The notes below the pieces were generated by a model. It did no database searches, was not told the DNA's origin, and was given only the letters and a program-made list of their open reading frames with translations. From the NCBI GenBank assembly GCA_021773095.1, contig JAJFKR010000026.1, forward strand, positions 62,001 through 126,000: a DNA stretch of 64,000 nt, given 5' to 3'. The stretch comes from Woeseiaceae bacterium. Its GTDB lineage: Bacteria; Pseudomonadota; Gammaproteobacteria; Steroidobacterales; Woeseiaceae. The position numbers were made by a program, and so were the translations under genes. Shown one piece after another: positions 53,897-62,241 of this stretch (positions are counted from its first letter, which is position 1; the number at the start of each line of letters is the position of its first letter).

Positions 53897-54574
53897 ATGG
53901 GCCGCGCCCGCAGGCTTTATTATTTTCTGGGTCTTCCCCTGTTGCGCGGTTTGATTCGCCTGCTAACCGCGACGTACCGCATTGAGAGGGTCATAGGAGC
54001 CGAGAACATTGAGCAATACATAGGCGGCGAGGCGATTTGTGCCCCTTGTTACTGGCATCAGCATCATGTCGTCGGATCTACGCTGATTCGCTCCTGGGTT
54101 CGGCGTGGCTTTAAAGCCTGCTTTCTTGTCTCAGGTTCAGTGGATGGCGAAGTGCCGGAGCGGATTGCTCGTGCATGGGGCGCAGAAGTGATCCGTGGAT
54201 CTGCGAATCAAAGCGGTGCACTGGCACTGCGTGACATGCAGTACATGATGAAAAGCGGCTTCTCGATCGTTACGACAGCCGACGGACCCCGGGGCCCGAA
54301 ATACGAATTCAAACTGGGCGCGATCCTGATGGCCAGAATTGCTGGTGTACCCGTCATTCCAATTGGCTGCGCGGCCGACCGCGCCTGGTATCTCAACCGC
54401 TGGGACGATTTCATGATACCCAAGCCCTTCGCACGCATCGTGCTCGCAATCGGTGCACCGTACCCGATTCCGGCGGATGCCCCCCTGGACGGCCTTGAGG
54501 CCCACCGCATCGTCGTTCAGGAAGCAGTCATGTCACTTATGGCAGAGTCAGAGACTGCTTTGCAGAGCCGTTAA
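53897..54574 (+). CDS. Lysophospholipid acyltransferase family protein (DUF374)
   Basis: 225 residues from ATG 53897, with an N-terminal hydrophobic stretch (YYFLGLPLLRGLIRLL). CYWHQHHVVGSTL supplies the HxxxxD-like region of DUF374 acyltransferases, TTADGPRGPKYEFKLGAI the phosphate-binding block, and PVIPIGCAADRAW a core strand. It may acylate lipid A-like or phospholipid acceptors. It is divergent from the P450 gene across about 214 bp. Confidence 0.87.
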   Translation: MGRARRLYYFLGLPLLRGLIRLLTATYRIERVIGAENIEQYIGGEAICAPCYWHQHHVVGSTLIRSWVRRGFKACFLVSGSVDGEVPERIARAWGAEVIRGSANQSGALALRDMQYMMKSGFSIVTTADGPRGPKYEFKLGAILMARIAGVPVIPIGCAADRAWYLNRWDDFMIPKPFARIVLAIGAPYPIPADAPLDGLEAHRIVVQEAVMSLMAESETALQSR

Positions 54575-54586
54575 GGAGGCCTGTGC

Positions 54587-55303
54587 ATGCGCCTGATGAG
54601 TTTGACAACAGTATTGATAACATTATTGCTGGCGGCGGCCCCTGTCGACCGGGTTTTCGCTGAGACCGCTCTGACGCCCCATTCGGCGCAATACAAAGTT
54701 AGAATCTCCATCGTTGGCGGACAGCTCAACACCGAGCTGCGCGCAACCGAGAATGGCTATGTAGCGCGCCACGTCATCAAACCAAGGGGCATGTCCCGGC
54801 TGATTACTCGCGGCAGCATGGACGTCACCTCTGAGTTCGCACCCACAGCGGACGGCGTAAAGCCGGTTCGGTTTCAGTCGGTCGATACCATCCGCAAGGA
54901 ACCTGACGTTGATCTAAACTTCGACTGGACTACGAACAAAGTCAGCGGCACGGTCGGTGAGGAAGAAGTCTCTCTGCAACTCGAGGGCGTCGCCCACGAC
55001 AGTGTGTCGATCCAGTACGCCCTGATGTACGACCTGCTGAATGGAGAGCCGAACGGCCAGTATGTTTTGTTCGACATCGACAAAATGCGAAATGCCAATG
55101 TGTCGATTGCGGGCCAAAAAGAAATAAAAACGAAGGCCGGTAAATTTACGGCTATCGGCGTCCGACACCAGAAAGAGGGATCGTCGCGAATCACGACATT
55201 ATGGTGTGTCGAGGAATTGGGCTATTTGCCTGTCGTGATCGAACAGCACCGAAAAAACAAACTCAAGTTTCGTGCGACGCTTGTGAAATACACGACTGGC
55301 TGA
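54587..55303 (+). CDS. DUF3108 exported protein
   Basis: 238 residues with a signal peptide (cleaved near VFA-ETA) and the DUF3108 pattern: ALTPHSAQYKVR, VTSEFAPTADGVKPVRFQ and TTLWCVEELGYLPVVIEQ. DUF3108 proteins are periplasmic beta-rich proteins without known function, often encoded with acyltransferases, as here. It starts 12 bp after that gene and is probably co-transcribed with it. Confidence 0.85.
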   Translation: MRLMSLTTVLITLLLAAAPVDRVFAETALTPHSAQYKVRISIVGGQLNTELRATENGYVARHVIKPRGMSRLITRGSMDVTSEFAPTADGVKPVRFQSVDTIRKEPDVDLNFDWTTNKVSGTVGEEEVSLQLEGVAHDSVSIQYALMYDLLNGEPNGQYVLFDIDKMRNANVSIAGQKEIKTKAGKFTAIGVRHQKEGSSRITTLWCVEELGYLPVVIEQHRKNKLKFRATLVKYTTG

Positions 55304-55308
55304 GAAGA

Positions 55309-55734
55309 CTAGCCGAAAATAATAGACAACTGCATAACCAGAAACATCAACGCGGTTACCAGTCCTGCGCCCAACAAGCTGACGCCCCAACGCATCAATG
55401 CCGTTCGATGCGCGATTCCCGCGAATACCGGAACTGCCGGCAAAACAGCCAGGCAAGCCAGCGGATAAACAACGACGGCAACGCGTGGATAGCGAAATGC
55501 CCAGGTCTTAAGCTCACGTCTCGACGCCATTGCAGCAACGAAATCGTCCATCGCTCCCAGTTTGGCTGCCGCCTTGCGGCGTGCTTGCTTGCTGTTCGCA
55601 CCATCATCAACAGCGGCATCCACGAGATCGTCGTAATGATCACGCAACTCGTTAATCGTCCGATGTGCGTGGCGCGGTGCTATTCCACTCTTCAACAAGC
55701 GTGTTGCCACAACGTTGAAGTCCGGTTCACGCAT
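55309..55734 (-). CDS. HAAS-like protein with C-terminal membrane helices, PadR partner
   Basis: 141 residues from ATG 55734, overlapping the PadR stop by 8 bp. The N-terminal two-thirds resemble HAAS/DUF1700 domains (helical, RTINELRDHYDDLVDAA, ARRKAAAKLGAMDDFVAAM); the C-terminal third has two membrane helices. HAAS-type proteins are commonly encoded beside PadR regulators and may transmit envelope signals. Function unknown. Confidence 0.7.
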   Translation of the reverse strand: MREPDFNVVATRLLKSGIAPRHAHRTINELRDHYDDLVDAAVDDGANSKQARRKAAAKLGAMDDFVAAMASRRELKTWAFRYPRVAVVVYPLACLAVLPAVPVFAGIAHRTALMRWGVSLLGAGLVTALMFLVMQLSIIFG

Positions 55735-56065
55735 TGGCTCCGCTCTCCAATGCTGATGCAACCCCACCCTGAATGCGGCTCCAGTCATTGCGGAGCTTTT
55801 CCAGGCGGTCACGCCCTTTTCGAGTCAGCTTGTAATAAACGCGCGTGCGGCCACTGACCGCCTTGCGTTTGGATTTCAGTGAGCCGTTGCGCTCGAGACT
55901 GTGTAGCACGGGATAGATAACACCTTCACCCAGCGAAATTGCTTCGTCGGTCACCTTTCTGATCGACCGAACCAGCTCGTAACCGTACATCTCCTGCTCG
56001 TTAAGAAGCCTGAGTAACAGCAGCTCAGGGACGCCGCTCATGAAGGGAGGATTACTTTGTGCCAT
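55727..56065 (-). CDS. PadR-family transcriptional repressor
   Basis: 112 residues. VPELLLLRLLNEQEMYGYEL is the PadR opening helix pair, GVIYPVLHSLERNGSLK the recognition region and wing, and the C-terminal helix gives dimerisation. It is divergent from a TonB-like gene, and two copies of a 21-bp operator lie in the 115-bp spacer, so it very likely controls both its own operon and the TonB gene. Confidence 0.92.
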   Translation of the reverse strand: MAQSNPPFMSGVPELLLLRLLNEQEMYGYELVRSIRKVTDEAISLGEGVIYPVLHSLERNGSLKSKRKAVSGRTRVYYKLTRKGRDRLEKLRNDWSRIQGGVASALESGANA

Positions 56066-56074
56066 TCCCCGACA

Positions 56075-56095
56075 ATACCTCGAACTAAAAGGTAT
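56075..56095. promoter_or_regulatory. PadR operator copy 1
   Basis: ATACCT-N9-AGGTAT, a perfect 6-bp dyad with centre near 56085, 10 bp before the PadR start on the minus strand. It repeats as copy 2 with the same spacing 55 bp away. Confidence 0.7.
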
Positions 56096-56129
56096 TTCAA
56101 GGGTTACTTTGTGGTTCTAGGCATGTATT

Positions 56130-56150
56130 ATACCTCGTAGTTCAAGGCAT
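56130..56150. promoter_or_regulatory. PadR operator copy 2
   Basis: ATACCT-N9-AGGCAT, one mismatch from copy 1, both sharing ATACCTCG at the left. It lies 31 bp before the TonB-like gene's ATG, where it could block that promoter. Confidence 0.7.
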
Positions 56151-56180
56151 AACACCGAGCGGGAGAAAACGAGGAGACCA

Positions 56181-56786
56181 ATGATGTTTACCCGGTACGC
56201 TTCCGCCGTGACAACCGGCACATTTATAACCTTCGCCTTGCTATTCGTGATGCAACTGCTGATTACTTTGCAGCCCGGCGCCCAAACCGAGGCAAGGGCC
56301 AGATCCTACCTGACGCCGTTTACTCCCGAGATTGTTGAATCACCTGTGCAACCCCGACAGGAGATTCCGCCCCGCGAAGACCTGACACAAGCCGAATTAC
56401 CACCACCACGACCGCAATACACCTCTGATTCCGGGCCGGTTGGCGTGTATCTGACGCCTCCCCCACTGCCACAGACCGACGGCGGGATTCCGATATCGGG
56501 AGCCTATACCGACGGCCCGCTGGTCGCATTGGTGAGGGTCGCTCCGGTTTACCCAATGATAGCAATCACCAGGGAACTGGAAGGATTTGTCGTGGTTGAA
56601 TTTGACGTATCAGAGAATGGTCAGGTGACCAACGCCAGGGTAATTGAGTCATCCAGCCGTGTATTTGACGCCGCAGCAATCAAAGCGGCGCAACGCTTCA
56701 AATTCAAACCGCGCGTTCTTGATGGTGTAGCTCTCGCGACCTACGGCATTCAAAACCTGTTCCGGTTCAATTTGGACGACCTGTAG
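56181..56786 (+). CDS. TonB C-terminal domain protein (energy transducer-like)
   Basis: 201 residues with an N-terminal anchor helix (about 10-30), a proline-rich periplasmic region (QPRQEIPPRED, PPPRPQYTS) and a TonB C-terminal domain: VRVAPVYPMIAITRELEGFVVVEF and SSRVFDAAAIKAAQRFKFKP. No ExbB/ExbD genes are nearby. TonB couples proton motive force to outer-membrane receptors such as the one at 26068. Regulation by PadR is inferred. Confidence 0.88.
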   Translation: MMFTRYASAVTTGTFITFALLFVMQLLITLQPGAQTEARARSYLTPFTPEIVESPVQPRQEIPPREDLTQAELPPPRPQYTSDSGPVGVYLTPPPLPQTDGGIPISGAYTDGPLVALVRVAPVYPMIAITRELEGFVVVEFDVSENGQVTNARVIESSSRVFDAAAIKAAQRFKFKPRVLDGVALATYGIQNLFRFNLDDL

Positions 56787-56792
56787 AACCCA

Positions 56793-56856
56793 GGGCGGCG
56801 GCTCCGAAGAAGGCCTTTCCTTCCCGCCAGGCTAACTCAAGAGTCGCCGCCCGTTT
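56793..56856 (+). terminator. Candidate terminator after the TonB-like gene
   Basis: GGGCGGCGGCTC (56793-56804) can pair with GAGTCGCCGCCC (56841-56852) with one mismatch, followed by GTTTTA. The 36-base loop is long for an intrinsic terminator. Confidence 0.45.
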
Positions 56857-56864
56857 TATGTAGG

Positions 56865-57443
56865 CTACTGCCGGTCGAAGACCTGTTGCTGGACGAAGCG
56901 GTCCTTATCACCTTGGCTGATTCGAATGTCCCTGACCAGAACCGTGCCATCCTCCTCCAGATGCCAACTCTCATAAAGTACGCTTCCTGAGTCGTCCAGC
57001 GTCTCAACCGCGAACGCTGTCCCCTCCCAGCCTGAAACTCGCATCGCCTCGATCGGCCCTATAGAGACAATCCGGTTCTCGCCGTATGTATATTCCTCAA
57101 CTACCGATCGGTCATAGCTGATAAACAGCCCGAAATAGGTTTGAGTTATCTTCAGGGACTCACCGAATTCGAGAAAAACCTGCGCAGATACGCCACCTGA
57201 GCTGCGTTTGCGACGGGAACGCTTCACTCTGTCCAGTGGGACCAGTGGCTCTCTGGCTTCTCTATGCCCAGATAACGGCGCGGCTCCGGAATCCTTGCGG
57301 ATAAGCCAGTTTCCGCTCAGGTCAACACCAACAGGCACTCCAGCGTGCTTGGATATCAGCGTGGGCGGCGAAACACAAGCGAGCAGCAGCGACGCACCGA
57401 TCGCCAAGAGTAGAGCCAGAATATGAGCCTGTCGTGGAAACAT
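56865..57443 (-). CDS. Lipoprotein of unknown function
   Basis: 192 residues. The lipobox LLACV at about residues 19-23 predicts a lipoprotein. A basic stretch (RVKRSRRKRSS) is followed by beta-rich sequence with VFLEFGESLKIT and YGENRIVSIGPIEAMRV. Not recognised. It is divergent from the arginine-rich repeat protein, 63 bp apart. Confidence 0.65.
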   Translation of the reverse strand: MFPRQAHILALLLAIGASLLLACVSPPTLISKHAGVPVGVDLSGNWLIRKDSGAAPLSGHREAREPLVPLDRVKRSRRKRSSGGVSAQVFLEFGESLKITQTYFGLFISYDRSVVEEYTYGENRIVSIGPIEAMRVSGWEGTAFAVETLDDSGSVLYESWHLEEDGTVLVRDIRISQGDKDRFVQQQVFDRQ

Positions 57444-57506
57444 AGGTCAACCGTCTGAAAAGGAACACGTTGTTATAGTAACGCGGTATTAATGGAGAGA
57501 TCACCA

Positions 57507-58010
57507 ATGCATACGATCCAAAAGTTCCTACTGGTTTCCAGCCTGAGTTTGCTACTGCCTGTTGCGGCGTCGGCACAGTCCGGCAGCGATATTCGAGCCA
57601 TGACTCCGGAAGATCGGCGTGTCTTCATGGAAAGCATGTCAGGTGACGAACGGGCCGCCATGCGGGACCGATTGCGCGCCGAATATGACGCATTGCCTGA
57701 AGAGGAAAAACAGGCCATACGCGAGCAACGCGCTCTGCGGCGGGAAGGTCGTGTCCGGCACCGGAATCGCGCAGCTATGCGGGAGCGTTGGGAATCCATG
57801 TCGGATGAGGAACGAGCCGCTGCAAAGGATCGGCGTCGGGCACGACAAGACCAACGGCGCCAACGCTGGGAGTCCATGAGCGATGAGGAACGTGCTGCCG
57901 CCCGCGAACGACGAGAGCAACGTCGCGGTGATCACCGTGGTCATCACAAGGGTCGACACGGCAATCGAAGCCAGGGCGACGGCCCGAGTCGCAATCAATC
58001 GGACGAATAA
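57507..58010 (+). CDS. Exported charged repeat protein (DUF3106-like)
   Basis: 167 residues from ATG 57507, because a GGAGA ribosome site precedes it and the signal peptide (FLLVSSLSLLLPVAASA) follows. The mature protein is a highly charged Arg/Glu helix-prone chain with repeats of the form RWESMSDEERAAA plus about 10 basic residues (two clean copies, two more degenerate, MSGDERAAM and LPEEEKQAI). It resembles DUF3106 and CpxP/Spy-like periplasmic proteins. The C-terminus is His- and Arg-rich. A role in stress or metal binding is a guess. Confidence 0.7.
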   Translation: MHTIQKFLLVSSLSLLLPVAASAQSGSDIRAMTPEDRRVFMESMSGDERAAMRDRLRAEYDALPEEEKQAIREQRALRREGRVRHRNRAAMRERWESMSDEERAAAKDRRRARQDQRRQRWESMSDEERAAARERREQRRGDHRGHHKGRHGNRSQGDGPSRNQSDE

Positions 58011-58017
58011 GCATATT

Positions 58018-59217
58018 TTAAAACAAACGGGCCAGCGCTCTTTCGAAAGCGTTGGCCTTGTTAATTGATACGCGCGCAAGATTCAACCAGTTCGCCAGCG
58101 CGCGGAGCTCCTTCGCCAGTGAGTCAATTGTGCTGGATTGATCGGCCATTGGTTCAAGATGCGCGTTCTGAACACACAAAATTGAGGCTTTACGATCCGC
58201 CTTCAGGTCCACCCGAGCTGTAAGTGCATCACCCTGCCGGAACGGCAGCACATAGTAGCCCCACCGTCGTTTGGACGCGGGCACGTAAATTTCAATGCGG
58301 TACTCAAAATCGAACAATCGCTTCGCCCTCGGCCGGAACCAGACAACCGGATCAAAGGGTGACAGCAATGACTGGCCTGGAATTTTCCGCGGCGATCTCG
58401 ATCCAGCATTGAGGTAGGCCGAATCGGACCAGCCATCAATATTGACTTCGATCAGGGCTCCCTCCTCGACCAACTCCCGGATTCGCGGTGCCGCATCGCC
58501 AACGCTCATACGGTAGTAGTCAGCGAGGTCGTGAGCGCTCGCGACTCCGAGTGAAACAGATGCTTTTCGAAGCAGCTCACGTTGTGCAACTTTTTTCTGC
58601 ACTGTCGTTGAGAAGTGACCGGCCTCGATAATCCGTTCCGGAAGATCGTACACGCGCTGGAAATTCTTCAGGCGTCGTCGCACGGCGAGACGTCCGGTAC
58701 CGAAGTGGAGCTCGAGTGCTGAACGTGGAATTGATCGATGCCAGTCACCCGGTTTTCGTTTCGGTCCTGTAACGGTCGGCAGGTCATTGGACGTCGTGAC
58801 ACCGTGGATAGTCACAACCTCAAGAATATTGCGAAGATACTTTTGGCGGTCTGGCATTTTGTTGAGAGGACTGTTTTTCCACGCTTGGAATTCTCTCCTG
58901 CGATGGGCAAGCAACGGCCAGTCGCTGCTGGCAACGATCGATGCTTCGTGTGCCCATTGTTCGATGTACTCGCCAGAATCGTAGAGAAAGTCTTCAAAAC
59001 GACTTCGGTCATACGACCCAAGTCGCGACCAGATCATGAGGAAATGTGCCGGTACAAGCACATTGACAAAATCGAGTTGTAGCACCGCAATGTCGGCCAT
59101 CACACGCCGAAAATGTCGCACATCATTGGCAGAACCAGGACGCTCACGGTCGAAACCCTGCGCCGCGAGGGCAATTCTGCGCGCCTCGCTGGGGCGAACG
59201 CTTACTCGTCGGCTCAT
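58018..59217 (-). CDS. YcaQ/AlkX-type DNA glycosylase (winged-helix)
   Basis: 399 residues of the HTH_42/YcaQ family. IAVLQLDFVNVLVP contains the catalytic Q-x-D motif of YcaQ, which removes alkylated bases and interstrand crosslinks; winged-helix repeats (about 110-260) follow, with SPFDPVVWFRPRAKRLF near the family's HTH-associated block. ATG 59217 overlaps the stop of the sterol-desaturase-family gene (4 bp). It probably protects DNA against nitrogen-mustard-like damage. Confidence 0.85.
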   Translation of the reverse strand: MSRRVSVRPSEARRIALAAQGFDRERPGSANDVRHFRRVMADIAVLQLDFVNVLVPAHFLMIWSRLGSYDRSRFEDFLYDSGEYIEQWAHEASIVASSDWPLLAHRRREFQAWKNSPLNKMPDRQKYLRNILEVVTIHGVTTSNDLPTVTGPKRKPGDWHRSIPRSALELHFGTGRLAVRRRLKNFQRVYDLPERIIEAGHFSTTVQKKVAQRELLRKASVSLGVASAHDLADYYRMSVGDAAPRIRELVEEGALIEVNIDGWSDSAYLNAGSRSPRKIPGQSLLSPFDPVVWFRPRAKRLFDFEYRIEIYVPASKRRWGYYVLPFRQGDALTARVDLKADRKASILCVQNAHLEPMADQSSTIDSLAKELRALANWLNLARVSINKANAFERALARLF

Positions 59218-60455
59218 TCCGAGTCAGGAACCATCGTCAGCCACAGCGTGGATCCCAGGACGTAGGCCGTGAGGATGCCAGCGATCAGCGGGTTTATCAC
59301 TATGAGGACATTGTTCATCGCATAAAAGCCGATGGGGATGACAAGCAGTAATCGGAGTAACTCAAAGCGAGCCGCATACGGCCGACCTTCATTCAACAAA
59401 CCCAGTGTGTACAGATTTGTCCACAGCAACAGGCAGGGAACGAGCACGAATTGGCCGCCCTGTGTAGCGAACATATCCGCAATAGCCAAAGACGCCACAA
59501 TCGTGACCAGAAACTGCGCCATGACGTAACGGCGTCTTGTGCGCGATAGCGGTGGATCGAACTTTCGAAATTCATCAAGATCGACACCGGTTTTCGGAAA
59601 TTTCGTCGCTACATCGGCGGGCCGCCATCCCGTACGACGAAACCAGATACCGAGCTTGTCCTGCCACCTGTGAGTCTTCCTGGCGTCGAAGAGTAAGTAG
59701 TTGTAGACCTGAAAGTTCGCCCAGAACGGATTCCAGTTGGCCAGTGGTTTACGTACACCGAAGATCACAGGGTCATCGTCCGACTCTTCGACGAACGTGC
59801 CAAACAAGCGGTCCCAGAGAATGAAGATGCCACCGTAATTTTTATCGATATAGCGTTGGTTTTGTGCGTGGTGCACGCGATGGTTAGACGGCGTCACGAG
59901 AATTCGGTCGAGAACGCCCAGACGATTCACGAATTGGGTGTGCACCCAGAACTGATAGATAAGATTCGCTGCAGCCACCGTGATCAGAACATCCGCCGGA
60001 AAACCGATCAGGAATAGCGGAACGTAAAATATCCAGCTAAAAAGAAAGCTGCTACTGGTCTGTCGAAGTGCGGTCGTAAGATTGTATTCCTCGCTTTGGT
60101 GATGCACCGCGTGCGCGGCCCAGAGAATCGATATCTCGTGACCGAGGCGATGATTCCAGTAGTAGCAAAAATCCCACAGTACGGCCGCGAGAATCCACAA
60201 CAAGACTCCCTGCAGTGAAGTGTCGAACCAACTGAGCTGCCAGTCGAATAACGCGAACTTGCTGAGCACAATTCCCCAGATCGCGTATTGCAACAACTTG
60301 CTGAAATAACCCGTCGACTCGCTCAGGATGCCGGCACTGAGACTGTTGATGGCATCGTTGCTGCGGTAATATCCCGTTTGCCTGAATCGATCAATGGCCA
60401 GCTCCAGCAACAAGGCAAGTAAGAAAAACGGAACGGCCAGTGCGATTAGATCCAT
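59214..60455 (-). CDS. Sterol desaturase / fatty acid hydroxylase family protein
   Basis: 413 residues with several membrane helices and the eight-histidine di-iron set: HRLGHE, HAVHHQSEEYN, and NHRVHHAQN further on. The C-terminal third (about 270-410) has extra helices beyond the catalytic domain. Members hydroxylate or desaturate sterols, hopanoids or alkyl chains. The start ATG is 28 bp from the divergent decarboxylase frame. Substrate unknown. Confidence 0.9.
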   Translation of the reverse strand: MDLIALAVPFFLLALLLELAIDRFRQTGYYRSNDAINSLSAGILSESTGYFSKLLQYAIWGIVLSKFALFDWQLSWFDTSLQGVLLWILAAVLWDFCYYWNHRLGHEISILWAAHAVHHQSEEYNLTTALRQTSSSFLFSWIFYVPLFLIGFPADVLITVAAANLIYQFWVHTQFVNRLGVLDRILVTPSNHRVHHAQNQRYIDKNYGGIFILWDRLFGTFVEESDDDPVIFGVRKPLANWNPFWANFQVYNYLLFDARKTHRWQDKLGIWFRRTGWRPADVATKFPKTGVDLDEFRKFDPPLSRTRRRYVMAQFLVTIVASLAIADMFATQGGQFVLVPCLLLWTNLYTLGLLNEGRPYAARFELLRLLLVIPIGFYAMNNVLIVINPLIAGILTAYVLGSTLWLTMVPDSE

Positions 60456-60486
60456 GTGCGCATCTTAACCTGAACTCGGACCTTTG

Positions 60487-61824
60487 ATGATCAATAAGCG
60501 CGAACTGGAATTGCTACAGCGAGCACTGAACCAGCTCGCGGAGGGCTTTTCGGATTTACCCGATTTCAGCCCTGTGATTGACGAGTCGGCTATTGCGAGC
60601 GTTCTCAGCGAAGTCGCCGAGCGCATGCAGGATAACTACCCCTATTTCCACCCGCAATACGCCGGACAAATGTTAAAACCGCCGCACCCTGTTGCCCGGA
60701 TTGCTTATGCAATGTCGCTGTGGATAAACCCGAATAACCACGCACTGGATGGTGGACGTGCGAGTTCGGCGATGGAAAAAGAATGCATCGTCGATCTCGG
60801 TGCCGTCTTTGGCTGGGACAATCTGCTGGGCCATCTGACGGGTGGCGGCACAATGGCCAACCTCGAAGCTCTGTGGGTTGCTGAACGTCTGCACCCCGGG
60901 AAACGAATCATTGCATCAGCTCAGGCTCATTACACGCACAGCCGGATTAGCGAGGTACTGGGGATCGAGTTTTCGTCCGTACCCGTGACACGCGACGGGT
61001 GCATGGACATCGCGGCGCTTGAAGATTTACTGCAGCAAGGCGATGTCGGTACCGTCGTTGTCACGATGGGTAATACCGGGCTGGGCGCTGTCGATCCTCT
61101 CCCCGCAATTTTGAAACTTCGTGAGCAGTACGATTTCCGGATCCACGCGGACGCGGCCTACGGCGGTTATTTTGCGCTTGCCAACGGTATTGCCGATCAA
61201 ACAAGCCAGGCATTTGCCGCCTTGACGAACGTCGAGTCAATCGTGATCGATCCTCACAAGCACGGCCTGCAGCCCTACGGCTGCGGCTGTATTCTTTTCC
61301 GGGACGCATCCGTCGGCAGCCTCTATAAACACGGCTCACCGTATACCTACTTCAGTTCGGCGGAATTGCATCTTGGGGAGATCAGCCTCGAGTGCTCAAG
61401 GCCGGGAGCTTCTGCCGTCGCACTGTGGGCGACACAACGCTTGTTGCCGTTGGTCAGGAATGGCGAGTTCAGCGCCGAACTGGACGAATGCCTGGCAGCT
61501 GCAAGAAACTTCCATGCCCGGCTGAACGCGAGTGAACTGTTCACACCCTTAATGCCACCCGAACTCGATATCGTTGTTTACGCACCTAATGCACCAACTA
61601 CCACGGCGAGCAGTGAGCGCTCCCGCGAAATATTTATGAAGGCTGCCGATGCAAACCTGCATCTTGCATTGATTGAATTACCGGTTTCGCTGACGCACTT
61701 CTGGCTGCCTGACATTGAACGCAATTCCGAGTCGATCACCTGTTTGCGATCTGTTCTGATGAAGCCAGAACATAACTACTGGGCAGAGCGAATTGTACGA
61801 CTGCTTGAGGAATGCGCAGTTTGA
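60487..61824 (+). CDS. Group II PLP-dependent decarboxylase
   Basis: 445 residues from ATG 60487 (a TTG lies just before). The glutamate/aromatic-amino-acid decarboxylase fold is clear: LTGGGTMANLEAL, HADAAYGGYFALA with the PLP aspartate, and IDPHKHGLQPYGCG with the PLP lysine. The acidic, aromatic or histidine substrate is not specified. Its stop abuts the crcB stop on the other strand. Confidence 0.9.
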   Translation: MINKRELELLQRALNQLAEGFSDLPDFSPVIDESAIASVLSEVAERMQDNYPYFHPQYAGQMLKPPHPVARIAYAMSLWINPNNHALDGGRASSAMEKECIVDLGAVFGWDNLLGHLTGGGTMANLEALWVAERLHPGKRIIASAQAHYTHSRISEVLGIEFSSVPVTRDGCMDIAALEDLLQQGDVGTVVVTMGNTGLGAVDPLPAILKLREQYDFRIHADAAYGGYFALANGIADQTSQAFAALTNVESIVIDPHKHGLQPYGCGCILFRDASVGSLYKHGSPYTYFSSAELHLGEISLECSRPGASAVALWATQRLLPLVRNGEFSAELDECLAAARNFHARLNASELFTPLMPPELDIVVYAPNAPTTTASSERSREIFMKAADANLHLALIELPVSLTHFWLPDIERNSESITCLRSVLMKPEHNYWAERIVRLLEECAV

Positions 61825-62241
61825 CTAACTGCTCTGCAGTTGCAGCAGCATTCGCGCGCACATAACGCCGATATAAAAACAGGCAAAGCCACCGATCATG
61901 GTACCGACGAAGTACGAAAATGAATAAAACATTTCGTTTTTCTGCAACATCGTATTCATCTCGAGTACCAACGACGACAGGGTCGTGAAGCTGCCACAAA
62001 AACCAACGGCGAAAAGTAATCGATATTGATCAGGAATAATACCCGCATCGTTAAACCATGCGGTGCCCGAAATCAGTTGTGCAATGATACCCATCACGAG
62101 GCAGCCGAGCAGATTAGCCGTGAGCGTCCCCCACGGGTATTCGACGTCGCGCTGCAAAAACACATTGAGTCCAAAGCGCGCCATCGCGCCGAATGCGCCG
62201 CCAACGGCGACGAACAGATACGAATAAAGAACAATGCGCAT
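61825..62241 (-). CDS. crcB: Fluoride channel CrcB (FluC)
   Basis: 138 residues with four membrane helices. GGAFGAMARFGLNV at the N-terminus and VGFCGSFTTLSSLVLEM match the conserved Fluc G-x-x-R and F-T-T-x-S pore blocks. It exports fluoride as a dual-topology dimer. Its ATG overlaps the preceding stop (TAATG), so it is translated with the nitronate monooxygenase; no fluoride riboswitch leader is present. Confidence 0.93.
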   Translation of the reverse strand: MRIVLYSYLFVAVGGAFGAMARFGLNVFLQRDVEYPWGTLTANLLGCLVMGIIAQLISGTAWFNDAGIIPDQYRLLFAVGFCGSFTTLSSLVLEMNTMLQKNEMFYSFSYFVGTMIGGFACFYIGVMCARMLLQLQSS

